Assembly: GCA_947523045.1 (NCBI GenBank)
Contig: CANNUR010000099.1
Location: 1 to 9,767 of the forward strand
Direction: 5' to 3'
DNA: 9,767 nucleotides
Origin: an uncultured Prosthecobacter sp.
GTDB taxonomy: Bacteria > Verrucomicrobiota > Verrucomicrobiia > Verrucomicrobiales > Verrucomicrobiaceae
Positions 1-8,109 of the stretch are shown piece by piece (position 1 is the first letter of the stretch; each line of letters begins with the position of its first letter). Under the pieces are notes generated by a model that worked only from the letters and a program-made list of their open reading frames with translations, had not been told where the DNA came from and searched no databases. Made by a program: the position numbers and the translations under genes.

Positions 1-1647
1 GCCCCGACCGGAGCGCCGACGCCGCCCGCAGCCGCCATGAACGCCCCGGCAGCCAGCCCCGCGGCCGACGGCACCACCAGCGAGGAGACGCCGCCGAAGA
101 TCCACGCCATCGTCCGTCGCAACTGCCTGCTGGTCATGGCCAGCCCGGAGACCATGGAGACGATCACCGCCCTCGTCGACGAACTCGATGCCGCCTCCGA
201 GATCCGCAACTTCGTCTCGCGCAGCCTGAAATATCTCGGCGTCGAAGCCGCGCTCGGCATCATCAGCGACGCCATTGCCCGCACGGAAGGCGGCGATGAG
301 GGCTCCGGTTCCACCGGCAGTGGTGGCTTGGTCAACAGCCTTGGCCAGCCCAACAACAACTCGACGACCAACACCACCGGCACCAACAACAGCGGCGGCC
401 TGTTCGGCAACAACAACAGCAGCAGTGGCTTCGGCAACAGTGGTTTTGGCAACAGCAGCGGCTTCGGCGGCGGTGGTCTCGGCGGCGGTGGCAGCGGTTT
501 CGGCGGTGGCGCCAACCTGCAGCCAATCCGCCCGAACAACGGCCCGCGCTCCCTCGTCGTCGGCAAAACCCTGCTGATCAGTGACCCGGTCGCCAACTCC
601 ATCTTCGCCTCCGGTCCGCCCGAACACCTGCGCGTACTCAACGAGATCCTCGACGAACTCGACCGTCGCCCGCAGCAAATCGTCATCTCCGCCGTCATCG
701 GCGATTACCAGGTGCGCGACCGACTCGGCTGGGCGATCGAAACCATCTTCCGCGCCCGCAAGAACGGCAACGCCACCACCGCCAAGCGCGGCCTGTTCGG
801 CCAGTTCGGCAGCAGCAGCGGCATTCCGTCCGTGGGTGAAACCATCCTTGATCCGCGCAGTCCCGTCAGCGCCGCAGCGGCCGCCGCATCGGGCAACGCC
901 CTGACCTTCTACGGAGGCGTGCGCGAGGGGCTCGACCTGATTGTCCAGACGCTCAATGAGAACACCGACTTCAAGGTCATCTCGCGGCCGACCGTGTTCA
1001 CGATGAACAACACCCCGGCGAGCATCAGCAGCGGTTCGTCCTTTCCCATCGCCAGCTCGACCCAGGGTCTGATCGGTGGTGGCACCACCGGCACAGGCCT
1101 GCTCTCCAACGTCCAGTACCAGGACGTTGTGCTCAGCCTCAACATCGTGCCGCTGATCAACTCGGAAAACGAACTCACCCTGCAGATCTCCCAGCAAAAC
1201 AGCGAGCAGGCCGGCGAAACCACCATCGCCGACAACCCCTACCCGATCCTCACCAAGCAGGAACTGACCACGACGGTCATGTGCAAGAACATGGACACCG
1301 TCATCCTCGGCGGCCTGATCCGCGAGGAAAAAAGCCTTGGCCGCAGCGGTGTGCCCATCCTCTCGGAGATCCCCCTGCTCAAGTACCTGAGCGGCTCGCG
1401 CTCCGACAGCGTATCACGCCGCGAACTGCTCATCATGCTGCAGCCGCGCATCGTCGAAGGCATGCATGACCTGCCCCCCAGCGTCAATGACGCCGCCGGC
1501 ACCAGTCCTTTCGCCAACGAGACCACCGCCTTCATCCAACAGGAAAAATCCCGCCCGGCCGATCTCGAACCCGTGCGTCGCAACAAGGTCATGGGTCTCG
1601 TACGCAAGCTGTTCGGCCGTGATCCCGGTCCGCAGGCGGCGCGCTGA
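1..1647 (+). CDS. gspD: Type II secretion system outer-membrane secretin (GspD-like), 5' end outside window
   Basis: Secretins form the multimeric outer-membrane channel of type II secretion. The frame is open from base 1, so the ATG at 37 is probably internal and the gene starts upstream. Seen in order: a secretin N-domain (about 97-280, with the RNCLLVMASPETM and LVDELDA stretches), a Gly/Asn/Ser-rich insertion (about 301-525), a second N-domain segment (about 550-740, LLISDPVANSIFASGP, ILDELDRRPQQI), then the C-terminal secretin barrel (about 900-1470). The barrel has FKVISRPTVFTMNN, a gate-like Gly/Ser/Thr-rich stretch, LSLNIVPLI, and the signature around VILGGLIREE and VPILSEIPLLKYL. A basic, probably disordered tail follows. 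The family is firm. The GspD label rests on the barrel signature, and another secretin subfamily such as a type IV pilus or specialised T2SS paralogue is possible without the N-terminus. The downstream neighbour is convergent, so partner gsp genes, if any, lie upstream. Confidence 0.9.
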   Translation, partial: APTGAPTPPAAAMNAPAASPAADGTTSEETPPKIHAIVRRNCLLVMASPETMETITALVDELDAASEIRNFVSRSLKYLGVEAALGIISDAIARTEGGDEGSGSTGSGGLVNSLGQPNNNSTTNTTGTNNSGGLFGNNNSSSGFGNSGFGNSSGFGGGGLGGGGSGFGGGANLQPIRPNNGPRSLVVGKTLLISDPVANSIFASGPPEHLRVLNEILDELDRRPQQIVISAVIGDYQVRDRLGWAIETIFRARKNGNATTAKRGLFGQFGSSSGIPSVGETILDPRSPVSAAAAAASGNALTFYGGVREGLDLIVQTLNENTDFKVISRPTVFTMNNTPASISSGSSFPIASSTQGLIGGGTTGTGLLSNVQYQDVVLSLNIVPLINSENELTLQISQQNSEQAGETTIADNPYPILTKQELTTTVMCKNMDTVILGGLIREEKSLGRSGVPILSEIPLLKYLSGSRSDSVSRRELLIMLQPRIVEGMHDLPPSVNDAAGTSPFANETTAFIQQEKSRPADLEPVRRNKVMGLVRKLFGRDPGPQAAR

Positions 1648-1784
1648 GGCAAACTGCCGCCAACCGGCCCAAAACCCGTTCGGGAAGCGCTGATTCCGCA
1701 ATGCACGCAGTGCCTGAGGTCCGATCGGCAGGGCACAAACTCATCCGATCCCTGATCCCCCAAGCTCCGCACGGCAGCCGAGCC

Positions 1785-1817
1785 GCAGCCTGAAAGGCTG
1801 CCCCTGTTGCGACAGGG
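1785..1817. terminator. Two adjacent GC-rich hairpins in the convergent gap, possible bidirectional terminator
   Basis: The gap 1648-1893 lies between the 3' ends of the secretin gene and the large minus-strand gene. Two back-to-back stem-loops are visible. The first is GCAGCC/GGCTGC with a TGAAA loop (1785-1801). The second is CCCTGT/ACAGGG with a TGCG loop (1802-1817). Neither is followed by a T-run on either strand, so a classic intrinsic terminator is not shown. They could be a repetitive intergenic element. The rest of the gap shows nothing recognisable. Confidence 0.35.
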
Positions 1818-1893
1818 CAAGGCAGGGCTTTCGGCCGCCAACGGACGCTCCGGCCCTGGCTACGGGTGCCACCTCCCTCAACGCCCCCTGCCC

Positions 1894-4800
1894 TCACTTG
1901 CCGCCAAGGAAGGCGAGCAGGTCGGCCATCTGTTGCTGATTGATGGCGGCCTCGAGGCCATCGGGCATGAGGGTGCGGTCGAGGGATTTCATCGCCTTGA
2001 TGGCGCTGCGCGGCAGGGTCTCGCTGGCGCCGCCCATCATGACCAAAACGACGTGATCCGCGGTCTCGCTCTGGATCAGGCCACTGAGGGTGCGGCCATC
2101 CTGGGTGTCGATCTGGTAGGCGCTCCAGCGCGCCTCGAACATGCGGTTGGGATCGAGGATGTCGGAGAGCAGCGCCTCCGGCGGCTTGGCCTTCACATCC
2201 GAGAGCGGCGGACCGACATCAACGCCCATGTCGCCGTGCTTGTGGCAGGTGACGCAAACCATGGCGAAAACCTGGCGGCCCTTTTCGGGATCGCCCTTGC
2301 GGGTGGTGGCGGCGAGGTACTCGCTGACCACGCCCGCGCGGTTGCCGCTGGCCTGGCCGAACAGCTTCTTGGCCAGCTCGGCCATTTCGCCGGTGCCACG
2401 CTGGTAACGCCAGCGGGTTTCGACATCGACCCAGGCGGTCGGGAACTCGCCCTGCTCCATCCGCTTGAACAGGGCCAGCGCGGTGGTGGCGTTGGCGGTG
2501 AGCACGGGCACGAGGTCGCGCTTCAAGCCCGGACCGGCTTGCGGCAGCAATTCGTAGATGAGCGGCGCGGTGGTGGTGGCCGGGTAGCGCTTGAGCACCG
2601 CCAGGGCGGCGGCGGTGAGTTCGACAGGCTGGGCGGTGGTGAAGAGCGACTTCAGCACGGGCTGCACGGCCTCCCACTTGCGCTGGGCGAGCAGGGGCAG
2701 CACGGCGAGGCGCTGATCGAGCGGCGCTTTCGCGTCGGCGATGATGGCGTCTATCTTCGATTGCAGCGCGGCGATTTCCTTGGCGGCGACTTCAACCTGA
2801 GAGTGGTCGGCATTCCCAAAGTTCCGGGTCGGGTTGGCAACAAAGGCAGGGAGTGATTTTGCCTCAAAGTTGTAACCCTTGGCAAAACCATCCGCCAAAC
2901 CTTGCAGCAGAGGGGCTTTCCACCAAAGAAGCTCGCCTTGGTCCAGTTCGAGGCTGCCAAGGCAGGCAACGGCGTCAGAGGGGTCACCAGAGACGATGGC
3001 ACCCGCCGCAAATGCCCGGATGGTGGCGGACCGGGCCGGGGAGAAGTGCTTGGTGAAGTTGGCAGACTGCAAGACCGCCTTCAACACACGTCCTTCCGTA
3101 TATTCGGAGGAAGATAAAACAGCTTTCGCAATCCACTCGTCTTCGGGATGATCGGCGATGCTTTTGGCGCGAAAGCTGATTTCCTCCGGCTTGCTGACCT
3201 GGCCATCGTCGTAGGACTGCAAAATGCGGAAAAGGAGCTCGCGCTCCTTGTGCTCGGCCGGGCGCTCGCCCCAGCCGGCTTCGGGGATGGCGTGGTAGCG
3301 ACCCGGCACCTTGGCGGCGAGGGTCTTTGTACCCTTCGGCACGATGCGCCAGATGCGCCCCTGCTGCTCGCCCTGGCGCATGTCGTTGGCCTTGACGAAC
3401 TCCTCGGGGAAGAAGCGGGCGTGATCGATCCAGCGACGGTAGATGTCGCAGATGTAGATCGCGCCATCCGGGCCGGTGGTGAAATTGACGGGGCGGCACC
3501 ATTCGTCGCCGCTGCGGAAGAACTCGGTGCGGTCGCCGACGCGGCTGGCCTTGAGGCTGGCGCCGTTGGGCTCGACCTTGTAGCGGGTGACGAGCTGGCC
3601 GGTGGGATCGGGCACGAAGACGTTGTTGCGCAGCTCCGGCATCAGCTCACCACGGTAGACGCCCAGGCCGGAACAGGCGGTGTTGGTGCCGGCGTGGGCG
3701 TCTGCCGTGGTGTGGGTGATCTTGAGCGGGAAAACGCGGGTGTCGGCGCCGGGCGGGGCGATGTCCTCGTGCACCTGGGTGATGCCGGCGTGGGGGTTGC
3801 GCTGCATGGCCTCCCAGGGCATGACGGTGAACATGAGCGGGTTGCGGTTCGAGCAGTAGAAGTGGTGGCCGTAGTCGTCGAAGGCGCCGCCATATTGGCC
3901 CTTGCCGCCGGTCGGCGAGATCGCGCCGGTCTTCGGGTCCCACTTGAAATTGGCCCCGGGAATGCCGACGACCTTGTCGGGGGCATCGGCGGGGTAGATT
4001 TCCTTGGCGTCGAGGCCGTTGTTGAAATGCACGCAGCCGTCAGGGCCCCAACGCGGGGCACTGACTTGAAGCTGACTGTGACGGGGGTTGAAGCCCTTGA
4101 TGAGCGGACGGTTGATGTCGGCCTTGCCGTCGCCGTCGCTGTCCTTGAGGAAGAGGATCTGCGTGCGCGTGGTGGCGATCAGACCGCCGTCGTAAGGCAG
4201 CAGGCCCTGGACGTTGTCGAGGTGGTCGGCAAAGACGACGCTGCGGTCCATGCGACCGTCGCCAGTGTCATCGATGAGCTGGGAGACGCGCGACATCCAG
4301 GGCTCGCCCGCCTTGGGCGGGCCGAGCGGGTAGTCGCGCATTTCCGCCACGAACATGCGGCCCTGGGCATCCCAGGTGACCTCGACCGGGTCGAGCACGA
4401 GCGGTTCGGCGGCGACGAGCTGCGCCTCATAGGCACCGTCGAGGCGGATCTGGGCGAGGGATTCCTCCGGGGTCAGGGGCTTGTCCTGGCCCTGGCGAAC
4501 ACTGATGTCGGTGCCGCCGCTGGCCTGGATGGCCGACCACTTTTCGGTGAAGCCGCCGAGCGGGTGCAGTTCGTAGCGACGCACGATCATTTCGGCGCCC
4601 TCGGTCTGGATGCAGATGCGACCCTCGGCCGGCTTGCAGTCGAAGGCTTCGTTGACCAGGCGGCCGTTGACGAAGTACTGCAGGGTGTCGCCCTTGGCGA
4701 TGACCTCGAGGCGGTTCCATTCGCCGACCGGGGAATCCGGATCCTCGGGGTGGCGGATGTTGAGCTTGTCGGCCCAGTCCTCGTGGCGCTTCTCCCAGTT

Positions 4801-5346
4801 GACGCGGCCCTTGGTGAGAGTCTGCCTGGGCGCGCCCTTCTTCCAGCGCTTCTCCTTGTCGCGGTCGAGCTCGATCTCGGCGCTGAGGCTGGTGACCAAC
4901 TCGGTGCCGTCGGGCAGCTTGGGCGAGAGCACGAGGATGTCACCGATGCCGCCCTCGATGATCTGGGCCTCGATGCTGGCCATCCAGGTGTTGCCGTAGG
5001 CGCCGTGCGGGCCGTAGGAGTGAACGAGGATGCCGTTGTCGCGCGAGCGGTCAGCGCGCTTGCCCCAGGTCTTCGGGCCCCACTTGAAGTCGACCACGAG
5101 GTGGTAGTCCTTGTAGCTGTCCTTGGTGACCATGTAGCCGTAGCCGCGGCCGCTGATGTGCAGTTCCTCGCCCTTGAGCTGGAACACCTGCTGCGGCGGA
5201 TCGGCGAAGTCCTGGTCGGGATTGATGTGGTACTCGACCTGGCCTTTTTTCATCAGGTCGAGGATGTTGATCTTCTCGGTGACCGGCGTGGCGGACCAGG
5301 CGCGGGCAACGAGCAGGGGGACTAGCAACAGAGGAGTGAATCTCAT
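1894..5346 (-). CDS. Secreted DUF1080 / PVC-type dehydrogenase / cytochrome c fusion protein (1150 aa)
   Basis: Start chosen at the ATG ending at 5346 because it gives a signal peptide (MRFTPLLLVPLLVARAWSA). Domains by residue: about 22-262, a DUF1080 (3-keto-disaccharide hydrolase, concanavalin-like) fold with NGILVHSYGPHGAYGN, IEAQIIEG and EWNRLEV. About 295-675, the PVC-type dehydrogenase propeller with DPVEVTWDAQGRMFVAEMRDY, a calcium-loop-like D402-SDGDG repeat, HAGTNTACSG and RPVNFTTGPDGAIYICD. About 690-1010, alpha-helical HEAT-like repeats. About 1015-1150, the Planctomycete/Verrucomicrobium haem-binding domain with C1031-VT-C1034-H1035 and a probable axial Met1127 in LMPDGLE. Such proteins are thought to oxidise sugars in the periplasm and pass electrons to the haem. 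The DUF1080 part suggests a keto-sugar or glycoside substrate. The exact substrate is unknown. It faces a small plus-strand gene across a 123-bp gap. G+C falls within the helical region (about 2805-3180). Domain calls are strong; the pathway is inference. Confidence 0.95.
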   Translation of the reverse strand: MRFTPLLLVPLLVARAWSATPVTEKINILDLMKKGQVEYHINPDQDFADPPQQVFQLKGEELHISGRGYGYMVTKDSYKDYHLVVDFKWGPKTWGKRADRSRDNGILVHSYGPHGAYGNTWMASIEAQIIEGGIGDILVLSPKLPDGTELVTSLSAEIELDRDKEKRWKKGAPRQTLTKGRVNWEKRHEDWADKLNIRHPEDPDSPVGEWNRLEVIAKGDTLQYFVNGRLVNEAFDCKPAEGRICIQTEGAEMIVRRYELHPLGGFTEKWSAIQASGGTDISVRQGQDKPLTPEESLAQIRLDGAYEAQLVAAEPLVLDPVEVTWDAQGRMFVAEMRDYPLGPPKAGEPWMSRVSQLIDDTGDGRMDRSVVFADHLDNVQGLLPYDGGLIATTRTQILFLKDSDGDGKADINRPLIKGFNPRHSQLQVSAPRWGPDGCVHFNNGLDAKEIYPADAPDKVVGIPGANFKWDPKTGAISPTGGKGQYGGAFDDYGHHFYCSNRNPLMFTVMPWEAMQRNPHAGITQVHEDIAPPGADTRVFPLKITHTTADAHAGTNTACSGLGVYRGELMPELRNNVFVPDPTGQLVTRYKVEPNGASLKASRVGDRTEFFRSGDEWCRPVNFTTGPDGAIYICDIYRRWIDHARFFPEEFVKANDMRQGEQQGRIWRIVPKGTKTLAAKVPGRYHAIPEAGWGERPAEHKERELLFRILQSYDDGQVSKPEEISFRAKSIADHPEDEWIAKAVLSSSEYTEGRVLKAVLQSANFTKHFSPARSATIRAFAAGAIVSGDPSDAVACLGSLELDQGELLWWKAPLLQGLADGFAKGYNFEAKSLPAFVANPTRNFGNADHSQVEVAAKEIAALQSKIDAIIADAKAPLDQRLAVLPLLAQRKWEAVQPVLKSLFTTAQPVELTAAALAVLKRYPATTTAPLIYELLPQAGPGLKRDLVPVLTANATTALALFKRMEQGEFPTAWVDVETRWRYQRGTGEMAELAKKLFGQASGNRAGVVSEYLAATTRKGDPEKGRQVFAMVCVTCHKHGDMGVDVGPPLSDVKAKPPEALLSDILDPNRMFEARWSAYQIDTQDGRTLSGLIQSETADHVVLVMMGGASETLPRSAIKAMKSLDRTLMPDGLEAAINQQQMADLLAFLGGK

Positions 5347-5469
5347 GGCGGAGAAGGTACGCCTGACAGCCGCCAATTTTGCGCCGGGTGACGGCCCGTT
5401 TGCGACCGGACATGATGCTTTTGTGACCCCACGCTTGCCAGTCGCCCCCAGCGGCCGTTCAATGGGGGC

Positions 5470-5610
5470 ATGAACGACGACTGGCAATCCTGGGCGGCCC
5501 TGGTGGTGGTGACGGTCACCGCGCTCGCCTTCGGCCTGCGCGCGCTGCGCCGTCGCCGACGCGGCAACATCGGCTGCGGCGGCGGGTGCGACTGCCCGAA
5601 GAAGCCCTGA
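5470..5610 (+). CDS. Small Cys-rich single-helix membrane protein, FeoB-associated-like (46 aa)
   Basis: ATG 5470 to TGA 5608-5610. The product has a short acidic N-terminus (MNDDWQSW), one hydrophobic helix at about residues 8-25, a strongly basic stretch RALRRRRRG, and a C-terminal cluster CGGGCDCPKK with C36, C40 and C42. The positive charges after the helix predict the Cys cluster on the cytoplasmic side. This layout matches the small FeoB-associated Cys-rich membrane protein family, usually about 45-70 residues, thought to assist iron uptake or bind metal. No feo gene is visible here, so the iron link is by resemblance only. It is divergent from the cytochrome fusion gene (123-bp gap) and ends 2 bp before the stop of the convergent redoxin gene. 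A G-run (5464-5468) lies too close to the ATG to be an ideal ribosome-binding site. Confidence 0.7.
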   Translation: MNDDWQSWAALVVVTVTALAFGLRALRRRRRGNIGCGGGCDCPKKP

Positions 5611-5612
5611 GA

Positions 5613-8000
5613 TCAGTCGGCGTCGAGGGCCAGCAGGCGGCGCGCTTCGGCGAGCAGGAACTTCGTGTCGGTGAAGGGCTCCCAGCTGACGTCGAGCCAG
5701 CGCAGGCGGCCCTTGGCATCGATCAGGGCAGCGGCGTGCAGCGGCTCCTCTTCGAAATCGTCATGGGCGCGGAAGGCCTTGAAGGCCTCGCGCGAGGGAT
5801 CGCAAAGCACCGGGAAGGGCGGCAGCTTTTTGTCGCTCATCTGCTCGACCAGGCGACCGGCCAGCGACATGGGCTCGCTGGTGACGGCGGTGATCGACAG
5901 CCCGGCCTTCTCGAACTCGGGCGCGACCTTGGCGAAGGCGTTGACCTGTTCCATGCAGTGGGTGCAGGCGGAGCCGAGGTAGAAGATGAGCAGGTGGTTG
6001 CGCCCGGCCAGCTCGCGGCTGGAGAAGGGCTTGCCCTCGAGCGTCAAAGCCTCCCAGGACGGCGCCTCGGGCGGCGACCAGTGGATCAGGCCTAGGCTGT
6101 CGAGCGGCGGACGCACGCCGCTGTCGGTGCGCTTCGGCGCCGGCAGACGCCAGTCGCCCCTGACGCCAAAGCCGTTCGCAAGTTCCGCCAGTCGCTTGGC
6201 CGCGGGCAGGTCGCGATCCATGGCGAAGGCGAGCTTGCGCGCCTCGTCAAAGGCCTTGCGCGCCTCGTCCTTGCGTTCGGCGGCGTGCAGCAAATCGGCC
6301 TTGGTCGCCTGACCGAAGAGATCACTGCCGAGACCGTTTGCCGCGGCCACCGCCTTGGCGTTGTCGCCGAGGCGCAGCCAGAGCCGCGCGGCCAACTCTT
6401 TCGGCATCTCCTTGGCGGCCTCGAGCTGCTTGGCGGCATCAGCCTGCTTACCTTGGACGGCGCGCAGGACGCGCAGTTCGGCGAGGGCCTTGGCCGCTGC
6501 GGTCGGCTCCGGCTTTTTGGCGTCGGTCTTCTTCGGCTCGGCGGCCTTGGTCTTGGCAGCCTCCGCGGCGACCGGCTTCGCGGCAGGCTTGGCAGGCTCC
6601 GACTTGGCGGCGGTGGGCGAGCCCACCTGCCCTGCCCCGTTGGTCGGGGCCGGCGCGGCCGGGGTGGCGGGCTTGGCGGCAGCCGCCGCCACGGCGGGCT
6701 TGGCCTCCGGTTTCGCGGCCGGTTTGCTCTCCGCCTTCGCAGCCGGCTTGGCCTGCGCTTTCTTGTCAGCAACGGCTTTGTCGGCCTGGGCACGATCGAA
6801 CTTCTCCAGATCGGCGATGGCCCGGTCGAGGCCGGCGGCATCGTCGAGCTGGAAGGCGGCGAGACCGAGCGCACGCAGGCGCGGTACCTCGACCTCGGCC
6901 TGGGTGGCCGGCTCGAGGACGTCGCTGGCCGTGGCGCGCAGTTCCGGCCAGAGCTGCCATTTCTCCAGGGTTTCCAGCAGGCGGCGGCGACCATAGGAGG
7001 CGGAGGAACCGGACTTGTCGAGGGTGTTGTACTTGGGATGGCGCGGGTTGGCGATCAGGCTGCGGGCGAGGGCGATGGCATCGGCGGCGCGGCCGAGCTC
7101 GTTGTAGTTGCGCACCAGCCACTCCTCGTTGTGGGCGTAGTTGTGGATCTGGTCGGGCAGGACGAACTCGCGGCGCATGTAGGCGTGATCGACCCGGGTG
7201 CTGGCCTCCTGCTGCCAGACGGCGTCGTCGAAGCGCTTCACCTTCGAGTAGGTGTGGCCAGGCATGTGCCACATGTGGGCGATGGCCGGCGACGCCTGGC
7301 CACAGAGGGCGGCGGACTTCAGTGCGCGCTCGGGTTTGCGATCATCCCAGAGATGGATGCGGTAGTGATGCGCCGGATGGTTGGGAGCGGCGGCGAAAAT
7401 CTGGTCGAGCAGGGCGTCGACCGCCTGCGGACTGGAGATCGGCGCGTCTTTTTTGGCATGCCAGATCTTCCAGACCAGGAAGGCCTTGGCCTCGACATCG
7501 TCCGGCCGGGCCTGGACGATTTCCTCGAGGTCGCGGATGAAGTCGAGCTCGCGCTGCTTCTTGTCGCGCTTGTCGTCCTTCTTCAGGTAAAAATTCTCCA
7601 GCGTCCGAATCCAGGCCCGGTCACTGTCGCAGGCCTTGTCCTTGAGAGCGACCGCCTTGCTGGTGAACTGCTTGGCGCGGGTCTCATTGTTGATGTTGGC
7701 CATGGCCATGCCCCAGAAGGCCATGGCGCAGTCCTTGTCGAGGGCGGCCGCCTGACGGAAGGAGCGTTCGGCCTCGTAGTACCAAAAGCCGTGCAATTGG
7801 CCGACGCCCTGGTCGAAGAAGCGCTGGGCCATCGGCTTGGAGGTCTGCACCGGGAAATCGACCCCGCCGGTGCCCTCGATCAGCACGGCCGCCTGGCGGG
7901 GGCCCTCGTTGAAGGCCTCGCCATGGGAGGAATGACCCGGCAGCGGGTCGGCGGCCCGGGCAACGGGCAGGGCTAGCAGAAGCAGAAGAAGGGGGCGCAT
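5613..8000 (-). CDS. Secreted TPR protein with C-terminal AhpC/TSA-type redoxin domain (795 aa)
   Basis: Start at the ATG ending at 8000, giving the signal peptide MRPLLLLLLALPVARA. Residues about 40-400 are TPR-like helical pairs. They include RFFDQGVGQLHGFWYYEAERSF and the His-rich segment NHPAHHYRIHLWDD...H242-MWHMPGHTY, which recalls TPR proteins with an HMPSHIY-type motif. Residues about 405-505 form an Ala/Lys/Pro-rich low-complexity linker. Residues about 505-600 return to TPR-like helices (ALAELRVLRAVQGK, EARKAFDEARKLAF). Residues about 640-790 are an AhpC/TSA-like thioredoxin fold with LLIFYLGSAC and the active-site-like C679-TH-C682, followed by EFEKAGLSITAVTSE and FPVLCDPSREAFKAF. 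The likely role is periplasmic thiol redox work (peroxide, disulfide or bacterioferritin-comigratory-protein-like) on a protein-binding scaffold. Substrate and partner are unknown. The 3' end is 2 bp from the small Cys-rich gene. Its upstream side is the repeat-filled gap 8001-8449. Confidence 0.9.
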   Translation of the reverse strand: MRPLLLLLLALPVARAADPLPGHSSHGEAFNEGPRQAAVLIEGTGGVDFPVQTSKPMAQRFFDQGVGQLHGFWYYEAERSFRQAAALDKDCAMAFWGMAMANINNETRAKQFTSKAVALKDKACDSDRAWIRTLENFYLKKDDKRDKKQRELDFIRDLEEIVQARPDDVEAKAFLVWKIWHAKKDAPISSPQAVDALLDQIFAAAPNHPAHHYRIHLWDDRKPERALKSAALCGQASPAIAHMWHMPGHTYSKVKRFDDAVWQQEASTRVDHAYMRREFVLPDQIHNYAHNEEWLVRNYNELGRAADAIALARSLIANPRHPKYNTLDKSGSSASYGRRRLLETLEKWQLWPELRATASDVLEPATQAEVEVPRLRALGLAAFQLDDAAGLDRAIADLEKFDRAQADKAVADKKAQAKPAAKAESKPAAKPEAKPAVAAAAAKPATPAAPAPTNGAGQVGSPTAAKSEPAKPAAKPVAAEAAKTKAAEPKKTDAKKPEPTAAAKALAELRVLRAVQGKQADAAKQLEAAKEMPKELAARLWLRLGDNAKAVAAANGLGSDLFGQATKADLLHAAERKDEARKAFDEARKLAFAMDRDLPAAKRLAELANGFGVRGDWRLPAPKRTDSGVRPPLDSLGLIHWSPPEAPSWEALTLEGKPFSSRELAGRNHLLIFYLGSACTHCMEQVNAFAKVAPEFEKAGLSITAVTSEPMSLAGRLVEQMSDKKLPPFPVLCDPSREAFKAFRAHDDFEEEPLHAAALIDAKGRLRWLDVSWEPFTDTKFLLAEARRLLALDAD

Positions 8001-8109
8001 GGAATCTGGCCGAGAACAACGTCGGGCCCACCCGCTTCTGTACGCCGAAGCCGCGTTTTCCGCCGCAGGCAGAAGGCCGGATCAGCGGCACCGCTATGCA
8101 GGAGAACCC

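Noticed and set aside
1807..2856. 349-codon plus-strand open frame
   Set aside because: Mostly antisense to the haem-domain end of the fusion gene, with no family features.
3148..5325. 725-codon plus-strand open frame
   Set aside because: It is antisense to the well-supported fusion gene, its product is a Val/Ala/Gly/Leu/Asp-rich string without domain motifs, and GC-rich coding strands commonly leave the opposite frame open.
5347..5469. Sigma-70-type divergent promoters
   Set aside because: A divergent promoter region is expected here from gene layout, but no -35/-10 pair with good spacing could be picked out on either strand.
5347..5487. 47-residue N-terminal extension of the fusion protein
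   Set aside because: It would place a signal peptide internally and overlap the small plus-strand gene; the ATG at 5346 begins the signal peptide directly.
6285..7976. 563-codon plus-strand open frame
   Set aside because: Antisense shadow of the TPR/redoxin gene; Gly/Leu/Arg-rich with no recognisable fold.
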